A program made the position numbers and the translations under genes. The notes below the pieces were generated by a model. It saw only the letters and a program-made list of their open reading frames with translations. It did not search any database and was not told the origin of the DNA. This document shows, piece by piece, positions 12,582 through 25,797 of a DNA stretch of 64,000 nt. Numbering within the stretch: position 1 is the stretch's first letter; each line of letters starts with the position of its first letter. Origin of the DNA: Marthasterias glacialis (lineage: Eukaryota; Echinodermata; Asteroidea; Forcipulatida; Asteriidae); NCBI GenBank assembly GCA_911728455.2, contig OU452228.1, positions 4,836,001 through 4,900,000 on the forward strand, read 5' to 3'.

Positions 12582-12684
12582 TTGGTAAGTGATGACGTTT
12601 TGGAGCCGGAAGTGCGGTGAAACAAAAGTTGATGTACATTCATTTACATCACACTTCCGGCTCCAAAACGTCATCACTTACCAA
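12582..12684. repeat. Perfect 33-bp inverted repeat with 37-nt spacer
   Basis: Arms at 12582-12614 and 12652-12684 are exact reverse complements; the outer ends read TTGGTAAGTGATGACG and the inner ends GAGCCGGAAGTG. Pairing stops cleanly on both sides. It lies about 85 bp after the end of R1 copy B. Parts of the arm words recur apart at about 11773 (TTGGTAAGT) and 11830 (TTCCGGCTCCAAAA), which hints at a dispersed fold-back element. It could be a very small MITE. Confidence 0.85.
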
Positions 12685-13239
12685 CAGTCACTTACCCACC
12701 CCCCGCCCCCATGTGGCATAGGAGCGTGGTTAACATTAACTGTTTTTGGGGGGCATACATGGGTGAAAATGGTCACCAATTTTCTTTAGACACAAATTTA
12801 TCCCCCTCCCCCTCCACCCCAGTTGAAGTCATACAACTAATAATAATCATTTACATAGACCTCTTGGTTCCTTTAACCATGCTTTAACCTACAGTACTAT
12901 TGTATGCCCGCTGGCAAACATATTATCTCTATAATTTGGCCAGATAAATTATGACCTAGTGTGTTGTAACCTGCCTTCCAAAGTGTTGTCAACACCTTGT
13001 GTTGAATTTATTTAGTGCTCATCTAAAAATAGATGTGCTACTGACTAATATTTGATATTTGCGGTCAGCTTTTCTAGGTTCAGTGGAAGTTTTGCTGTGT
13101 CAAATCTTGCTTTTTTACAGTGAAATACAAATGTCCTTAATGACGGATGACGCATATTTATGTTCCTTTTTTTCATAGAGTCAGGACTGGAGACCTGATA
13201 AAACCAGATTTAAAGTGACCTTTTGTGCTCTGCGGTTGA

Positions 13240-13812
13240 AGTGATAACACGCCCGGAACATTCTGTGGGTCTCGAGTGCAACAGCAGTTGATGTGATAAC
13301 TCACCCAGACAATTCATTGGGTAGCGTGCACCACATCATGCACTCACTGTGTTATGCTTCATTTGCCCCATACAAAGAGGGACAAAAGGTCCTGGAAATC
13401 ACGCTCTAAATCTCCCTTTTTCCGGGGATTATTGTGTAATCCCCAATTCCAGACCTTTGTCCTTTTGTCTGACAAACCAGGATTGGGAGAGATCAATAGG
13501 CAGCCTTGATTGTTTCCCATTGTTTTCAGCATGGGAGGTAAGTCCAAGATTCCAGCCGATTATCAACCATGGCTTTTGGCCAAGGGTCTGTCCGATTCAC
13601 AGTGAAAAGAAAAACCTACAAATTTTCAAGAGAAAAATAAATCATGGTGCATTTTATGAGACTATTTGTTTTCTTTACTTGGACTAGTCATGGTTTCATT
13701 TTGACAACGATATTCACCCCCTGAAAAAAAAAATTGTATGCGAGTATTCCAAAGATTAATCCCGTGGGTGGTCCCGGAAAAGTTTTGGGTTCTTGGAGCG
13801 AACTGTTTAAAT
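13240..13812 (+). mobile_element. R1-related element, diverged copy C
   Basis: The R1 landmarks appear in order: GCCCGGAACATTC, a stretch around GCGTGCACCACATCATGCAC, GACCTTTGTCCTTTTGT, GCATGGGAGGTAAGTCC, CATGGTTTCATTTTGACAACG, and an end near GCGAACTGTTTAA. It is closest to copy B. The 112-codon open frame at 13349-13687 runs through this repeat and is not considered a gene. Confidence 0.7.
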
Positions 13813-16800
13813 GACAATTATTGAACTTGCGGTAGTGTCTTCATTCAAGAAGCAAAATTATCAGGAGATGAGAGAAGAATAACTGTCAAATTAATAGAAA
13901 TTACACGAAGAATGTACTCAAATGATCAAACAACTTATCTGTATCACAGTAAATTATATTATATATATTGGGATGTCAAGGGCTGAGTCTGACTTTTGGC
14001 AGACAGATGTAATCTTGTGAAGAACTGCACCATTAGAGACGGGCCAATCGGTTTGCATCCTGGATGGCCCAAAAGACTTGATGAAATCCAAGACATAAAC
14101 CTACTGCTGAGTTCTAGCTCACAAAAGACCAGAGGTCAACTGGGTCCTTGTAGGAGAAGTTCATTTAAGAACACTTTGTTATCCTTGGCTGGGCTCGGTG
14201 GTATTCAAATAGAGCAGGCGACACAGGCACAGCTAGGGCTTGTGTCACCAAATGATTACACTGATGGAACATGGCAAGTAATCCAAGAATCATTTTGCTG
14301 GAGTAATTTTTGAGCACGCAGATAATTTGCCCCCAGGGAAGGTTGGTGTAGGATTGTTGGAATCAAACATTGCCAGCATGACACAAGTATAGTCATGGGG
14401 GAGGAGAGATGGGTCCATTGCCTGCTGGAGTCTGACCGCCATAATACTACAGCTTGGAATCTGAAACACAAAACCAAAACTTCGGCCTTGCTCCCTCCCT
14501 AACGGCTGATTACCATAGCATTTTCATCTGTAAACAAACTCCTTAATTGACCAGCTCAAAGAAGCCGCCCAGTATAAGCCTAAGGCCCATTGGGGGCAAA
14601 CCCATTGTTTTGGTTTCAAACTAAACGCTACACGCTCCCTGCCCAGCCATCCTGTAACCGCTGTTGGAGGTCCTATACCTGGCCAGGCTATTTCAGAGGC
14701 CTGTGCCTTTGACCTGCCAGCCATCAGATTGCCTTCACCCCAGGAAGCTAATGTCTCAATTGTCAGTGATAGGGAGGGTGATCATCTTGACAGCCAGTGG
14801 ATGTAGTGTGAATGTCCTGGGGGTGTCCAATCCAACACACAGGCATTATCTAAATAAACTCAAACTGTCAGCTTGCAGTTTTTCTTTGTTATTTCTTTTC
14901 CCCACCTTGACTCACCTCAGAAACCTTGTACAACCATAGCCTTGTCCAAGGCTCTTCACATGAGCATGCATACTTGCATATTGGTGTGCAACCACAAGCC
15001 AGGCAGGCATTCGTGCACGAACTGTTCAGGTACATGTACATTATGTACGTGTAAATATGACAGCGTCATACAAAGTATTCTGGGGGGTCGATGCAGTTTT
15101 GCAACCTCGTACACAAGAGCCTGGTTTCTACTATAAATGTCAGCTTCTTATTTTTTGCCCAGTTGTTGGAGTTCCAGCAACAGTTTCTCATTGGTGGATC
15201 CATTTGTTTAAACAATGATTAAAGTGGGCGGTTTGATTTTCATCATGTCCAATCACAGGCTCTTCTTCTGTAGTTGATGCATACAAGCACACAAGCGATG
15301 AGTTGTTTAGCACGTATCGCTAACTGAGCACAGAGATCTCGTGGGCATTAAACTTGCTGTTTATAGCAAACTGATTGAAAATTTGGAACCAAGTTAGGTT
15401 TACCGATAACTAATGAGAACACACCTTTTCTTGGTTTTCAGGAAAATTAACACAAATAATCTGGGCCCAGAAACTGGAAAAATACATGCAGAGGAGGAAA
15501 AAGAGTGGTTTTGAGTTTGATGTTCGGTCAAGTTAGCTGGTATATAATGAGCCATGATAAAGGAGCTCATTGAGGTCACAATGGATGTGATAACTCTGGA
15601 GGAGTGAACTCTGATGTTATGTACCAAATCGTGCATCTCCATCAAAATCTCTTATATCTTTATTCTACAATAATTCATCAAGTGTGTTGAAGGTTGTGAA
15701 CACCGATTGCAAACCCAGAAGTTATATCATCCCCTTTTTTCATTATGTAAAGTGAACTTCTTCAAACGCAGTATGAGAATTTAATCGTTGACACATTGTA
15801 CATGTACAGAGGCTTGAAGGGCTTTCATCAAAGCTTGTATTGCAGTGTGGTTTACCCATAGGCCTTCAATGCGGTTACCCTGGGCAGTAGACTAGTGGAA
15901 GTGTTGTTTCCTCATGATCGGGGGGAAAACAGAAATTAATGGAGCTTATCCTATTAAATTGCATTTTACCAGAGTTCTGTTCTCGCATAAATGACCTATC
16001 GGTTATTGCAGAGTGCTGAAAATGTTTTCCTCTTGAAAGAAAGGCTTGAGTGAATGTATTTATGAGTTTCCTTCAAATTTGTCTTCTTATCTCTTCAAAT
16101 CATGAATCATACTAGTTTCCTTACAACATTTATTCCTGCAGAGTAATTATCCGGATATTACGGTGCATGCACAAAAAATACTTGGCCTACTCCTCTTTAA
16201 CTGCTTTGAAATTCAAGCTTAGAGCATTTTGGAACGATCTCCAGCCACCTTACACTTCACCTAAAGGAATTTGGTGTATCTGCTGTAAAGTACACAATAA
16301 CTATACAATCATGCTGATACATGTAGGCTTAGTGTCTCTGCGAGCAAAATAAAGAAATTATGAAAAAGTTAATCATTTTGAAAACTTCACAGTAGATTGA
16401 TAGGGGTTTGTAATTAGTAGCCAGAGGTAAAGCCAGTGTGGGGACACTGCCAGGATTTGTTTCATTTTGGAGGTGCTCGTTTGCGACACTGTGGAAGCCG
16501 GAGTAACATTTTCAACAGGTTTAAATTGTGGATTTTGACAAGGGCTGAGGGAAGTGGGAAACCTGCCTCACATCTTTTCTTTGTATTACAGTCAAGGGAA
16601 AGTAACAATTTCCTGGATATACTTTGTATAGAATCTTGGAAAGGGAAATCATTAGTCAAACTCAACAATCAGCAAGTCATTTCTGAGAAATGGCATTAAG
16701 TCAGCCTCGAGATCTCTACTTAACTGACCTTCACCTATGTAGCCCATGAGGGAAACATATGCCTGAAATAGATTTACTGCACATTTTAAGCTTTGAGGTA

Positions 16801-17559
16801 TCTACTACTAACTGTTGAGTAGGGATAAATGAACAATCAAATACTAGCCAAAAAAGATTCAAGTCATCAATCTTCTTGCTAGTTTGACTGATTTTAAGAA
16901 ACATAAATTGTATGAAACCTGGTAAACATGCCTGTGACCACTAGACTACACACATGATATGTACTTGTAGGTCAAGGTTAAGGAGTTCATCACAGCCATT
17001 TGGGTTACTTTGAAAAGGATTGGGATGGGGGAGGGGTGCAAATAAACATGGAAAATTACAAATCTTATTTTTTTTAAAGAGGAATAATAGCTCTTGACCC
17101 TCTCCTATTGCATCCTGCCCCCTGGAGCTTTCAGTTGATAGTTTTACTGAATAAACATAGCATAAGGTTAAGATCGGAATATAGTGGAAGAATGTGATGC
17201 ATATTGAAAGTGTTTCTATATGAGGGATTTAGGAAACAAATTACTTCTGTTATCAACATTAAATGTGGTGAATATGCCTCGTTAAATCATAGAGATGCCA
17301 TTCTCCATTTTAAAGGGAAAGTTAATTCTTGCTACATATCAATCCTTAATTAAAGCTCTCAAACCTGTCATGTTTCATTACCGTGGATTATTGTTGGGAT
17401 AAAGCACAATATATGGGGGAAAGTGTTGGGAACATTGGTGATCAAAAGAAATCTACAGACAGGAATGCATGAGACTCGGTAGATTAATTTTTGTGTGAAA
17501 ACTCTAAACTGTTAAGATGCATACAACTATCATTGATTATTTCTTTTGCATTACTGCAG

Positions 17560-17695
17560 CCTGAAGACTATTCCAACTATCCCATATCAGACAAAGAAGA
17601 GAGATTTCGATCATTTGCATCCATCGATCACAATGGCCAAATCTACATGACAATGCAAGATTTCCTGGAGTCTGTGACTGAGGAAAATCCAAGAC
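17560..17695 (+). CDS. MICU3: MICU3-like gene, first exon found in the window
   Basis: MICU proteins sit in the mitochondrial intermembrane space, sense Ca2+ and gate the calcium uniporter; vertebrate MICU3 is reported to enhance uptake. This exon gives 45 codons plus one base, in frame from 17560. It is preceded by a TTACTGCAG acceptor and followed by a GTAAGT donor at 17696, so it enters in phase 0 and leaves in phase 1. It encodes RFRSFASIDHNGQIYMTMQDFLESVT, the conserved segment of the N-terminal lobe before the first EF-hand. MICU relatives as I know them usually have YMTP.DFL; here the proline codon is replaced by ATG (17653-17655). The last base C plus CC of the next exon makes a proline codon, giving an in-phase join across a 38.3-kb intron. 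The exon with the transit peptide was not found upstream. Assignment to MICU3 and not MICU2 rests mainly on the later exons. Confidence 0.88.
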
Positions 17696-20600
17696 GTAAG
17701 TTGAATATGTCCATTATAATTATTTGTCAGTTATAGAGGGTTCCATAGGAAGTAATGTAAACAAAGTTGTGGATCGGTTCAACTGTGTTGTGGGGGTCTG
17801 AATTTGGAACAGGTGCAATCACTGACTCAATTTGTATGTTAGCATGTAAACATGAACTTGGGAAGAACACAGGAGACCAGGGACCCTTGTCATCTTGCAA
17901 GACATGGTCAAGACATTGATGACTTGTAAAAGTCTGCATTATTCTATGCGAGTCTGGACTGTGTGTGATGGATACTTTGCCCTAGATTTCACTGTGGGGG
18001 TCATATGAAGGAATGATATCAATGTCACGTTAATATACTCACCAGTCAAGGGGGAGAAAGCTGCACCGTGACTGGTAAGATTAGGCAGAATATCTCCAAG
18101 AAAGGTGTGCCCGCCTTCTCCAGTTTGACCGCACCTCCTCACCCTGAGACAAGATAACATTTCTTATAAGGGAGAGCAGAGTTCAGGTTCCTTTTTGCGT
18201 TGAGCTATAAGGCATTAACGCAACATGTTATTGCAGCTGTTTTAGGAAAAACGCTGCAGTGAAATACCCCCGACAATTACACCCCAAAGATGTGATTAGA
18301 TGACTTGTCAACGGCAGCCTATCCAGACTGCCCTTGCATTTGAAACCAGACGGCTCAATGCGCTGAACTGACATTCCATTTGAGATCAAAATAGGTGGGC
18401 TTCAAACACAAGACTCGTTTATTGAAAGTTACATTAGGGCGGAATTCAGTTTTGGTGGGGTTCGGTTTTAACATGTGACCTGACCTGCCCCAGCTTTGGG
18501 TGCAGCTACGTAAGTGTGAGCCTATGTAGTTTCCTCTACTTTGGTGAGGATTGGGTGAAATGACTTTGTCTTTGGCATACTGGTTGAAGTTTTAGGAGTA
18601 GAAATGACAGTTGTTGCAAGCGGCTTTACCTGCTGTTTAGGCACCACTCTGCCTGAACACACACAGTGGGGTGGGGACCTGTTACACTTGGCCTACCATG
18701 TCACAGCCTATCTGTGATCTCAGTGAAAGCGTTAATGTAGGGTCAATATTATTAGGATTGGTCTAGGGCAAAATGGAGGCGGCATGAGTTTGATTGATCA
18801 ATTTAGATTGGTGTAATTCAAGCAGCGATTGGCTGGAATGTCACTGCTGTTATTTGTGAAATAAACCCATGTGCATTACCACTATCATCGGTATAAAAAC
18901 AGGGATAACTTTTAACCACCTTTATGAGTGTAGGTAAACTACTTACTACTGACTACTGACTATTTACTTGTGTAATAATATCTTGTCCTTGACATAGCAT
19001 TATGGTGCATGTTCATTGCAAGGGGTATGAGACACAGTTAAGTTCAAGAAGTCCAGGTCGGCATAAATCTGTTTGTCGTGTACTTTGGGAATCACTAGTT
19101 ACCGGCTTTAGGATATGTTTGCAAATCAAAAATCAACCCAAAAAACAAACGAAACGGTTCTGTACCCTTTCTGAAAAAAATCCAGCAAATGTAAAAAATG
19201 TATGAACACAAGCATTCTAGAAATTTCTCTACAGCCTGTATTCTGTTGCAGTGACACAATTGCTAAATTAGTATGCATAATGAAACTTACACTATAAGAA
19301 AACAGATAATAGGATAAGCGTTTAGTAGTATGGAAATCAAACTGGGCAGATGGTGAATGGGACTGACAGTCTGTACTCCCACTCCCTCCCCCAAAACAAA
19401 TACACACTCATAAAAACAGGCATCCCTCCTTTTTTTTTCCCTGTATGGTCAGTCAATCAATCAGTCTATCAATTGCATTCATTTCTCTTGTTTTTATTTC
19501 AATTCCCAACCCTCTCAAAAAAAAAGAAAAATACTCAGCCTTGGCCATTAGATCTTATTGATGGTGAATTGCATCCCTAAATAAAGACTGCACGTTCAGT
19601 AATATGGAATAAATGGTGACATGAAGTGTCATCATCTTGACCCGCATTAATTTAGGTAGGAAATCAGAGTCGACGTTGAGGAAAACTGCCTGTCCTCCTC
19701 TCCTCTGTCCTGTAATCACTTCCTATTTTCAAATGTCACTTAAAATATGCTAACTTGGGAATTTGAGCTTTTCTGATTTCCAATATATCAGGATTTGTTA
19801 AATACTAGCCTTAAATTTGTTTTTTTTTATTCAGTCAGAAATGCCTGCTTTAAAGCATCCATATTGAAAAAAATAATTACAAACAACAACAATCAGGTGT
19901 TGACATCTGAATTTTCTCGAATTGTTTGAATATTTTTTAGGCTTGTGTAACACACATCGCTGTACTTTTGTAAATTTCGCGGTAAGCCAGCTTTTTGGGG
20001 CAACAGTCAGTTGTAGTCATATTGCTTTAGTTTATAATTGTTTATAATATTTTTGAATAACAATTTTGAAGACGGTTGTTTGAATGATTTGGCAAATTTA
20101 TATCTGAAAAATGAGAAACGACCCAGTTTCTACATTGGTCCTGACTCATTAATTAATTATGCAAAGAAAGGTCATGCATGTCTGGGCCAAGCATACAGAG
20201 CGCATACAACGAACATCTTTTGTGGCTGCTGTGGACAAACCCGAAAAATGTTTGATGCTATTTTTATTACTTTACACATCATCACCTGAATCTCATTTTA
20301 ATGAATTTTTGGTGCTGGGGCTTGTATTCCAGGTAGCTTAAATTTCAAAAGTTAAGGTACTTATTTGCGTTTGGTGGTACCTTGAAGAACTTTCATCTTC
20401 AAAAACAGAAATTGTGAGAAACTGCATATTGTATGTTTGAATGGGGCATAATAACAAACTGATTAGATTTGATTTGATAATTTAAAAGTTGTAAAACTTG
20501 ATATAACAATTTGTATAAACAATCGTTTCAAAATTGGGAAAACAAACTGAAAACTTACTTTTAGCATATAACTATTCAGATAAAAAATGTGACTCTTAAT

Positions 20601-23600
20601 TACCTGCTGACCCTTTCAATAACTAACCTACACTTAATGTGTGTCTGTTAGGTAGTTGATACTTTCTAGTAATATGTCATCATCACCATTAGTAGCTTGT
20701 CCTAGCGGATGTTGTACAGGATCAAAGAAAATTCTTTACCCTCTTTGTCTTTCAACGAATGTATGTGTTGGATACAAAAGCCCATTATAAATCAGTTTGT
20801 GGTTATTAGGCTATAACAATATTACTGGCTCAAGTGCTACACTGCTGTGAGATGCTTATTATTTCTTTATGACCAGCTCTCATGGCCTGGTCATTAAGAC
20901 CATGGTGGAAAGAGACTTATTTGCTGTTAGTTTCCCAGCGTCTTGGGGTAATTGCTCAGGTCTTGACATTTAACCATGGAGGTAGAACTATTTCTACCGC
21001 CATGATGTTACAGTGCATGTGTTTTTAGTGGTGCACTTTTAACCTCCCTTGTTTGCATCACAAATCCTGTCTTGGTCGCTGTGATTTATTATAAGTATTC
21101 CAAATACCCTGTGGGAAATCAAAAGCCAAAACTTCTGAATCAGATGATGATGCTGTGCTTGTATCACTACATAGGGGTCAGAGACAAGAGCCCCCACAAT
21201 CAAGTGTGTTGTTCTTGTGCTTGTAACCAGCCAGACAGATATGCGTGACTTGGCCCAACTCCATCTCCGCACAAACAGAAAGCTACACAAACAAATCTCT
21301 CCACTACTTAGCCCTTCCTAATGAGGCACATTGTTTTTGCCGAACCTTGTAAGAGGTTCCTAAGCTGTAAACGAGGCAAGAAAAACACATTAACAGATTT
21401 TTGTTCTCCTTCAGACTGCAACTGCTGACTGAATCAGTTCACTGGATGTATTTGTTAGTGTTTACAGACTCACTACCACTCCTTCGATGGTTTGAGGCAG
21501 GAGTACACCAGTCAGCCTTCATATTGTACTCTTTTTGTACATTTGTTTATTTTGTATTTAAATTGAAAATCAACAGGGAACCTTGTAAAAAGATGAAAGC
21601 TTTGACCTAGATTAAGGGCAAATATAACTTCTCCGACTTGTCGTCACTTCTCATTCTCTGTTACAGAGTGCCTGGTAGGATTTATCGTTTCATTTTCTCA
21701 CCGAAAAATCTACATAGCTGAGATCTTGATTTAAACATGGATTAGTATTTGTCTCTGGAATATTTACAGCATGTCTAAACCAACTGGGAAATGACCAGAG
21801 CAAGATTCTTTTGAATCTTTTTTCCAAATATAGAGTTGTTAATCGGCCTGATCTGAGCAACTTGTATCTTTAATCATCTTCTGTCTTGGCAACACAACTT
21901 ACTGTTTGTTTCCTTAAGGTCTAGAAGCAGCTGTAAAGTAGCCTTGTGCCATAACAGTTTCCCTATTCACTGCCACCCACCATATGTGACATTGACGTTG
22001 CATCAAACGATCTCCCCCGCTCCCCTATCTGTGTACCCTAAACGTCCCATCATTTACACCAGGTCGGCATAAATTTAGCCGCCGTATTTTGTCACCAGGG
22101 TTTGTTTTCTCTTCGATTGACCCAATTTTCCGGTCATGTTTCACTTATAAAGCAAGAGGCTGTACTGCAGTAGGTGATCTCCCCTGGTTTTTTACTTGAA
22201 TCCAATGATGATGTAGTCGGCAGTATTTGGATAAGGTCACGGTGTTCGGTAGCGCAAGACTGCTCTAGGTCTTCACACTTTTTGGGTCAGCTATGGTGGG
22301 TGGTGCAAGAAGAGTTTGCCATCACCAAGAAAACAAATCCTCAAAGAAGATGTAAACATACATCGGGAAGACAGAAAGAGACAATTTATAGTGTTTATCA
22401 AGCCTAAGTGAATTCTCCAGAAAGCTTTGCAGTGGGTCTTAGGGTTATAGTAGGTAGGTGAAGGTCTCCTTGATGAAGGAGATCTGTATCTATATTTCAG
22501 CATGATGTGAATTTTAGTCAGAGAACTATGCTAATAATAGAAGTGCCCAGTGATGAACACAATGATGGTGTTCTTGGAACCCTGTTCATGAATGTATCTA
22601 TGAACTGCAGCAGTAGTTTATGTGGGAACTTCACTTAGTTTATTGACCATGGCTGGTTCTTTTTTGATGTTATCCTGGTAAGGAAGCTGTTTAGAAAATA
22701 TGTTAGGCTATACTGCATACCTGAACTAAACAAACTTTGTATTTCTTTTTAAACAGGTATCTCTTGTACTAAAAAAAATATATTTTAGTAGGCCCATTCA
22801 CGCCATTAAAAAGAAATTTTTCTATTGGAAAATTGTTTTCTGCAATTTTTATAAAGAAATTCTTGCATTTCATATATGCAATTTCTTCTTTGTATCTTTT
22901 TTCCAATCATTATGTCAGTAAACAGTACGATGTAAAAAATGTTGATTCTTAATGTAAGATGAATTCAGCTACACTTGTCCATAGGGCCTCACTGTGACTT
23001 TTTGTAGAGACCAGGAATTTCAATGTTGCCTGTAGACTCGGGATTTCATAGTAACCTCAAATTTGGATCTTTCTCCACCTTTTGCTTTCTGAGAATTTGT
23101 GCAATTTTTTTGTGTGATTTTCTGGGTTTTTTTTTAGTCATTAACATTTTCCTACACTCAAGCTACCCTTGTATTTTTGATTTTATATTCTTGCCCCGAA
23201 ACAGACCTGTTTTGTCATGGGAGGTTATCATCAGTTCGTTAGCCAGCTAATTGATGATTAAATGAAAGTGGCAGACGGAAATGCTAAATTAACGGCATGT
23301 AATCCAATTTTGGCAATCACTGAGGAACCTGTGACATTTGCATCATTCCTAGCCCTCTGACCTTAAAAATATAAGCCCTGAAAGTTTGCATTTGGAACAT
23401 AGTCATAGGATATAAGTTCAAGATTTTATAAAATAGACAAATCACGTCAAGTAGACTCAAGGTAAATTAGTCAGGAAGTGAAGAAATATCGGACTTAGCC
23501 AATAAAGAAAGGAACAAAATAAATCAATAGTATTAAAATAACAGGAAACATCACAAACCTGTAGAATGAATATAACTTCCGCTGACACAGATTAGAAAAT

Positions 23601-24688
23601 TTATGAGGGAGACAAACAGTTTACAAATAGTGAGCCTTTAAATTCCACCAATGGCAAACGACTTGCGGGTTACAAAGCCTATCATGTGCACAAAAAAAAT
23701 CCCACATTATTCAGAACAAATTTGGAAAAAATGTAAATAACAGAGCTTTGCAGAGTATGAGAAGTTTCATCCATTAGTATTCCTGATTCACAACATATAC
23801 TGATTTGATATCCAAAACTTTCTAAAAAGGCATGGCATACACAGTATTCCTCATTTTAGAGGATGATCATTATCGTCTTCATTTTGTTGAACTTCCAGTG
23901 GGTGCCTGCCCTGCTGCCTGCCATGTGTTCCCTTTAATTGTGCACAAATTATTTACAACTAACAGGGCCAGGTTTTGCAGCCTGCGTGCAGACTGTCTTT
24001 TGGAGATCAATGAATCATCTACCACCCTGTCAGATTTCATCACTGTGCCAATGCTGTTGCCATTTCTGGTGTTTTTGTTCTGACTCTTCTGACCATAGTA
24101 GTTTGCTAGGACAAGGGAGAAGTGAGAAACTAGATAGATATTAATGAAGGATGATACTTTTGGTAGATTCATATAGGACCCTTGGGGTTTTTATAAAACA
24201 AAGTTGCCCAGTGATGAACATGGTATGATGAGGGATAGGTACTTGATAAACAGAGTTTACCTTACTTAGCACTTGTGAATTAGACCCCACATCAACATGC
24301 CTTAACACCCCAGCAAGAAAGATTAGAAGTACATCCCTGCATTAAATGACCCACCAAGAGTTCTCAAAAGCACTTTTTAGATGCAGGAATTGGTCAGGAA
24401 TGGATGGAGTTGAGAAAATGGGATGTATGTACTTCAGTGATCATTTGACATCTGCCAATCAAAACCCTTTAACCAGAATCAATGCGGAGACTCCTTGCTG
24501 ACCATAAAATATGAAAAAAATCTCCATTGTTTCTGTGAAGCCCACTTTTTATAGATTGAAAAACTCTAGTTGTATCAGAATTTGTTTGTCCTTGTACGAT
24601 AATATTTTGGTCAAAACTTTGAATTAAGGTAAAGTATACTCTAGTGGTTTATTTTCTACCTCCATGACTGGATAAATTAAACTCCTTA

Positions 24689-25095
24689 AACAGTTGACTC
24701 CAGATGACACGAATACACGCAAATGTTTCCACTGCCTGAAAATGGAAGCGGTGTAAAGATGCCATTATGTAATTTCGGACTATCGGAGCAAAGGTCACCC
24801 GGGCATTCAAATGCGGAGCGTACACAGTGTTTAGTTCCACTCCTATGCTATAGGTAACGGTTGATGTTTTGCAATTCACGGTGCGTGAATTTGACATTTT
24901 CTTGGTCGTGAAACAAAAAGGACGATCAAATAAAGAGAATCTTTGTTTTCTCGGCGTTGTCAAGTCAGGGTTTCTTTGTGCCAGCGGTACCCTTGAAGAA
25001 AAAGATTCCCGCAATTCTGCCAAAACAATATCGCCAGGGGGACAGGACAAAAAAAAATAATAATAATAAAAAAATCCATGCGGCAACTGGTTAAG
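24689..25095 (+). mobile_element. R1 element copy D, internally deleted
   Basis: It starts AACAGTTGACTCC and ends GGCAACTGGTTAA. The left fifth (ACGAATACACG, CAAAGGTCACCCGGGCATTC) and the right half (CAATTCACGGTGCGTGAATTTG, TTGTCAAGTCAGGGTTTCTT, GTGCCAGCGGTACC) match copy E. The middle, from the GTGCACAGAGCACGCAC region through TTCCACCATT, is missing, so about 220 bp were lost. An AATAAT run near the right end is a local expansion. The minus-strand 145-codon frame here is repeat-derived. Confidence 0.8.
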
Positions 25096-25518
25096 AATAC
25101 CAGCTAGTCTGTTATCTTACCTTCTGCTCAAAATTGATCACCTATAGAGGTCACCACCACCATACAAAGATAATAACTACATAATAAAGAGATGAACCTA
25201 TCTAGATTTGCAGTGCTGTTGTTTCCTCCCATTGTTTAGTAACAAGAATTAGCCTTGTTTGTTTTGACTGTTTGTGTTTTTTGCAGTATTTTTCGATTGA
25301 CATTATTTCCTTTCAGTTTGTAACATACGCCTACTCTAGGAAGTGTACTTAGTATTGCAAAACCTTGATGGAATGAGCTATGGGAGATGTTATATTACTT
25401 TCATTCAGGTGTGTGATTGGCCAATGTAAGCTTAACCTTGACCTGGAAATATGATTGTTTGATTGAAGAGGTTTAAAAAAGATTTTTTACAGTAAAAACA
25501 TATTTAGAACCTATATGT

Positions 25519-25797
25519 ATTTTATGCCCTGGTCATTGGGCCAATAACATTTCTGTAATCTTTCTCAGCTCCCTGGGGAGTATACAGCCCCGAGCTCCGG
25601 AGGCTTTTTCAAACACAATATCAACCTCTACCCTCGCAGGTACTCATTTACACCCCTGGGTGAAGAGAAGCAATTATAGTAAAGCATCTTGCTCAAGGAC
25701 ACAAGTGTCATGACCGGGATTCGAACCCACACCCCGACGACTTAACCAGCACCAGAACTTGAGTCTGGTGCACTAGACCGCTCGGCCATGACATCCA
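25519..25797 (-). mobile_element. tRNA-derived SINE, copy 2
   Basis: On the minus strand the head contains A box TGGCCGAGCGG (about 25779-25789) and B box GGTTCGAATCC (about 25718-25728), both perfect matches to polymerase III internal promoter consensus. ACACTTGTGTCCTTGAGCAA follows, and then a body running down to about 25519. The body differs from that of copy 1 (5395-5806). At its 5' end (plus-strand right side) ACATCCAAGAAT occurs twice in tandem (about 25792-25815), which may be a leftover of insertion. It has no coding capacity. Confidence 0.85.

Larger units (their letters stand above)
1..17559. other. Upstream intron or 5' flank of the MICU3-like gene
   Basis: No exon is recognised before 17560. 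The first exon found starts with a phase-0 acceptor and lacks the N-terminal targeting part of the protein, so this stretch is most likely intron, although 5' flank cannot be excluded for its left part. It holds a SINE (5395-5806), the nested R1 copy (6750-8073), a CT microsatellite and hairpin (10241-10352), two diverged R1 copies (about 12110-12500 and 13240-13812) and a perfect inverted repeat (12582-12684). In 1-5060, 8075-10240, 10355-12100 and 13815-17559 I see only AT-rich unique-looking sequence and open frames without recognisable domains. The part at about 13980-14760 is somewhat richer in G+C but shows no coding pattern I trust. Confidence 0.7.

Noticed and set aside
24649..25086. 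145-codon minus-strand frame
   Set aside because: It runs through R1 copy D, and the part on the right is an AT-rich expansion; no homologous frame is seen in other copies.
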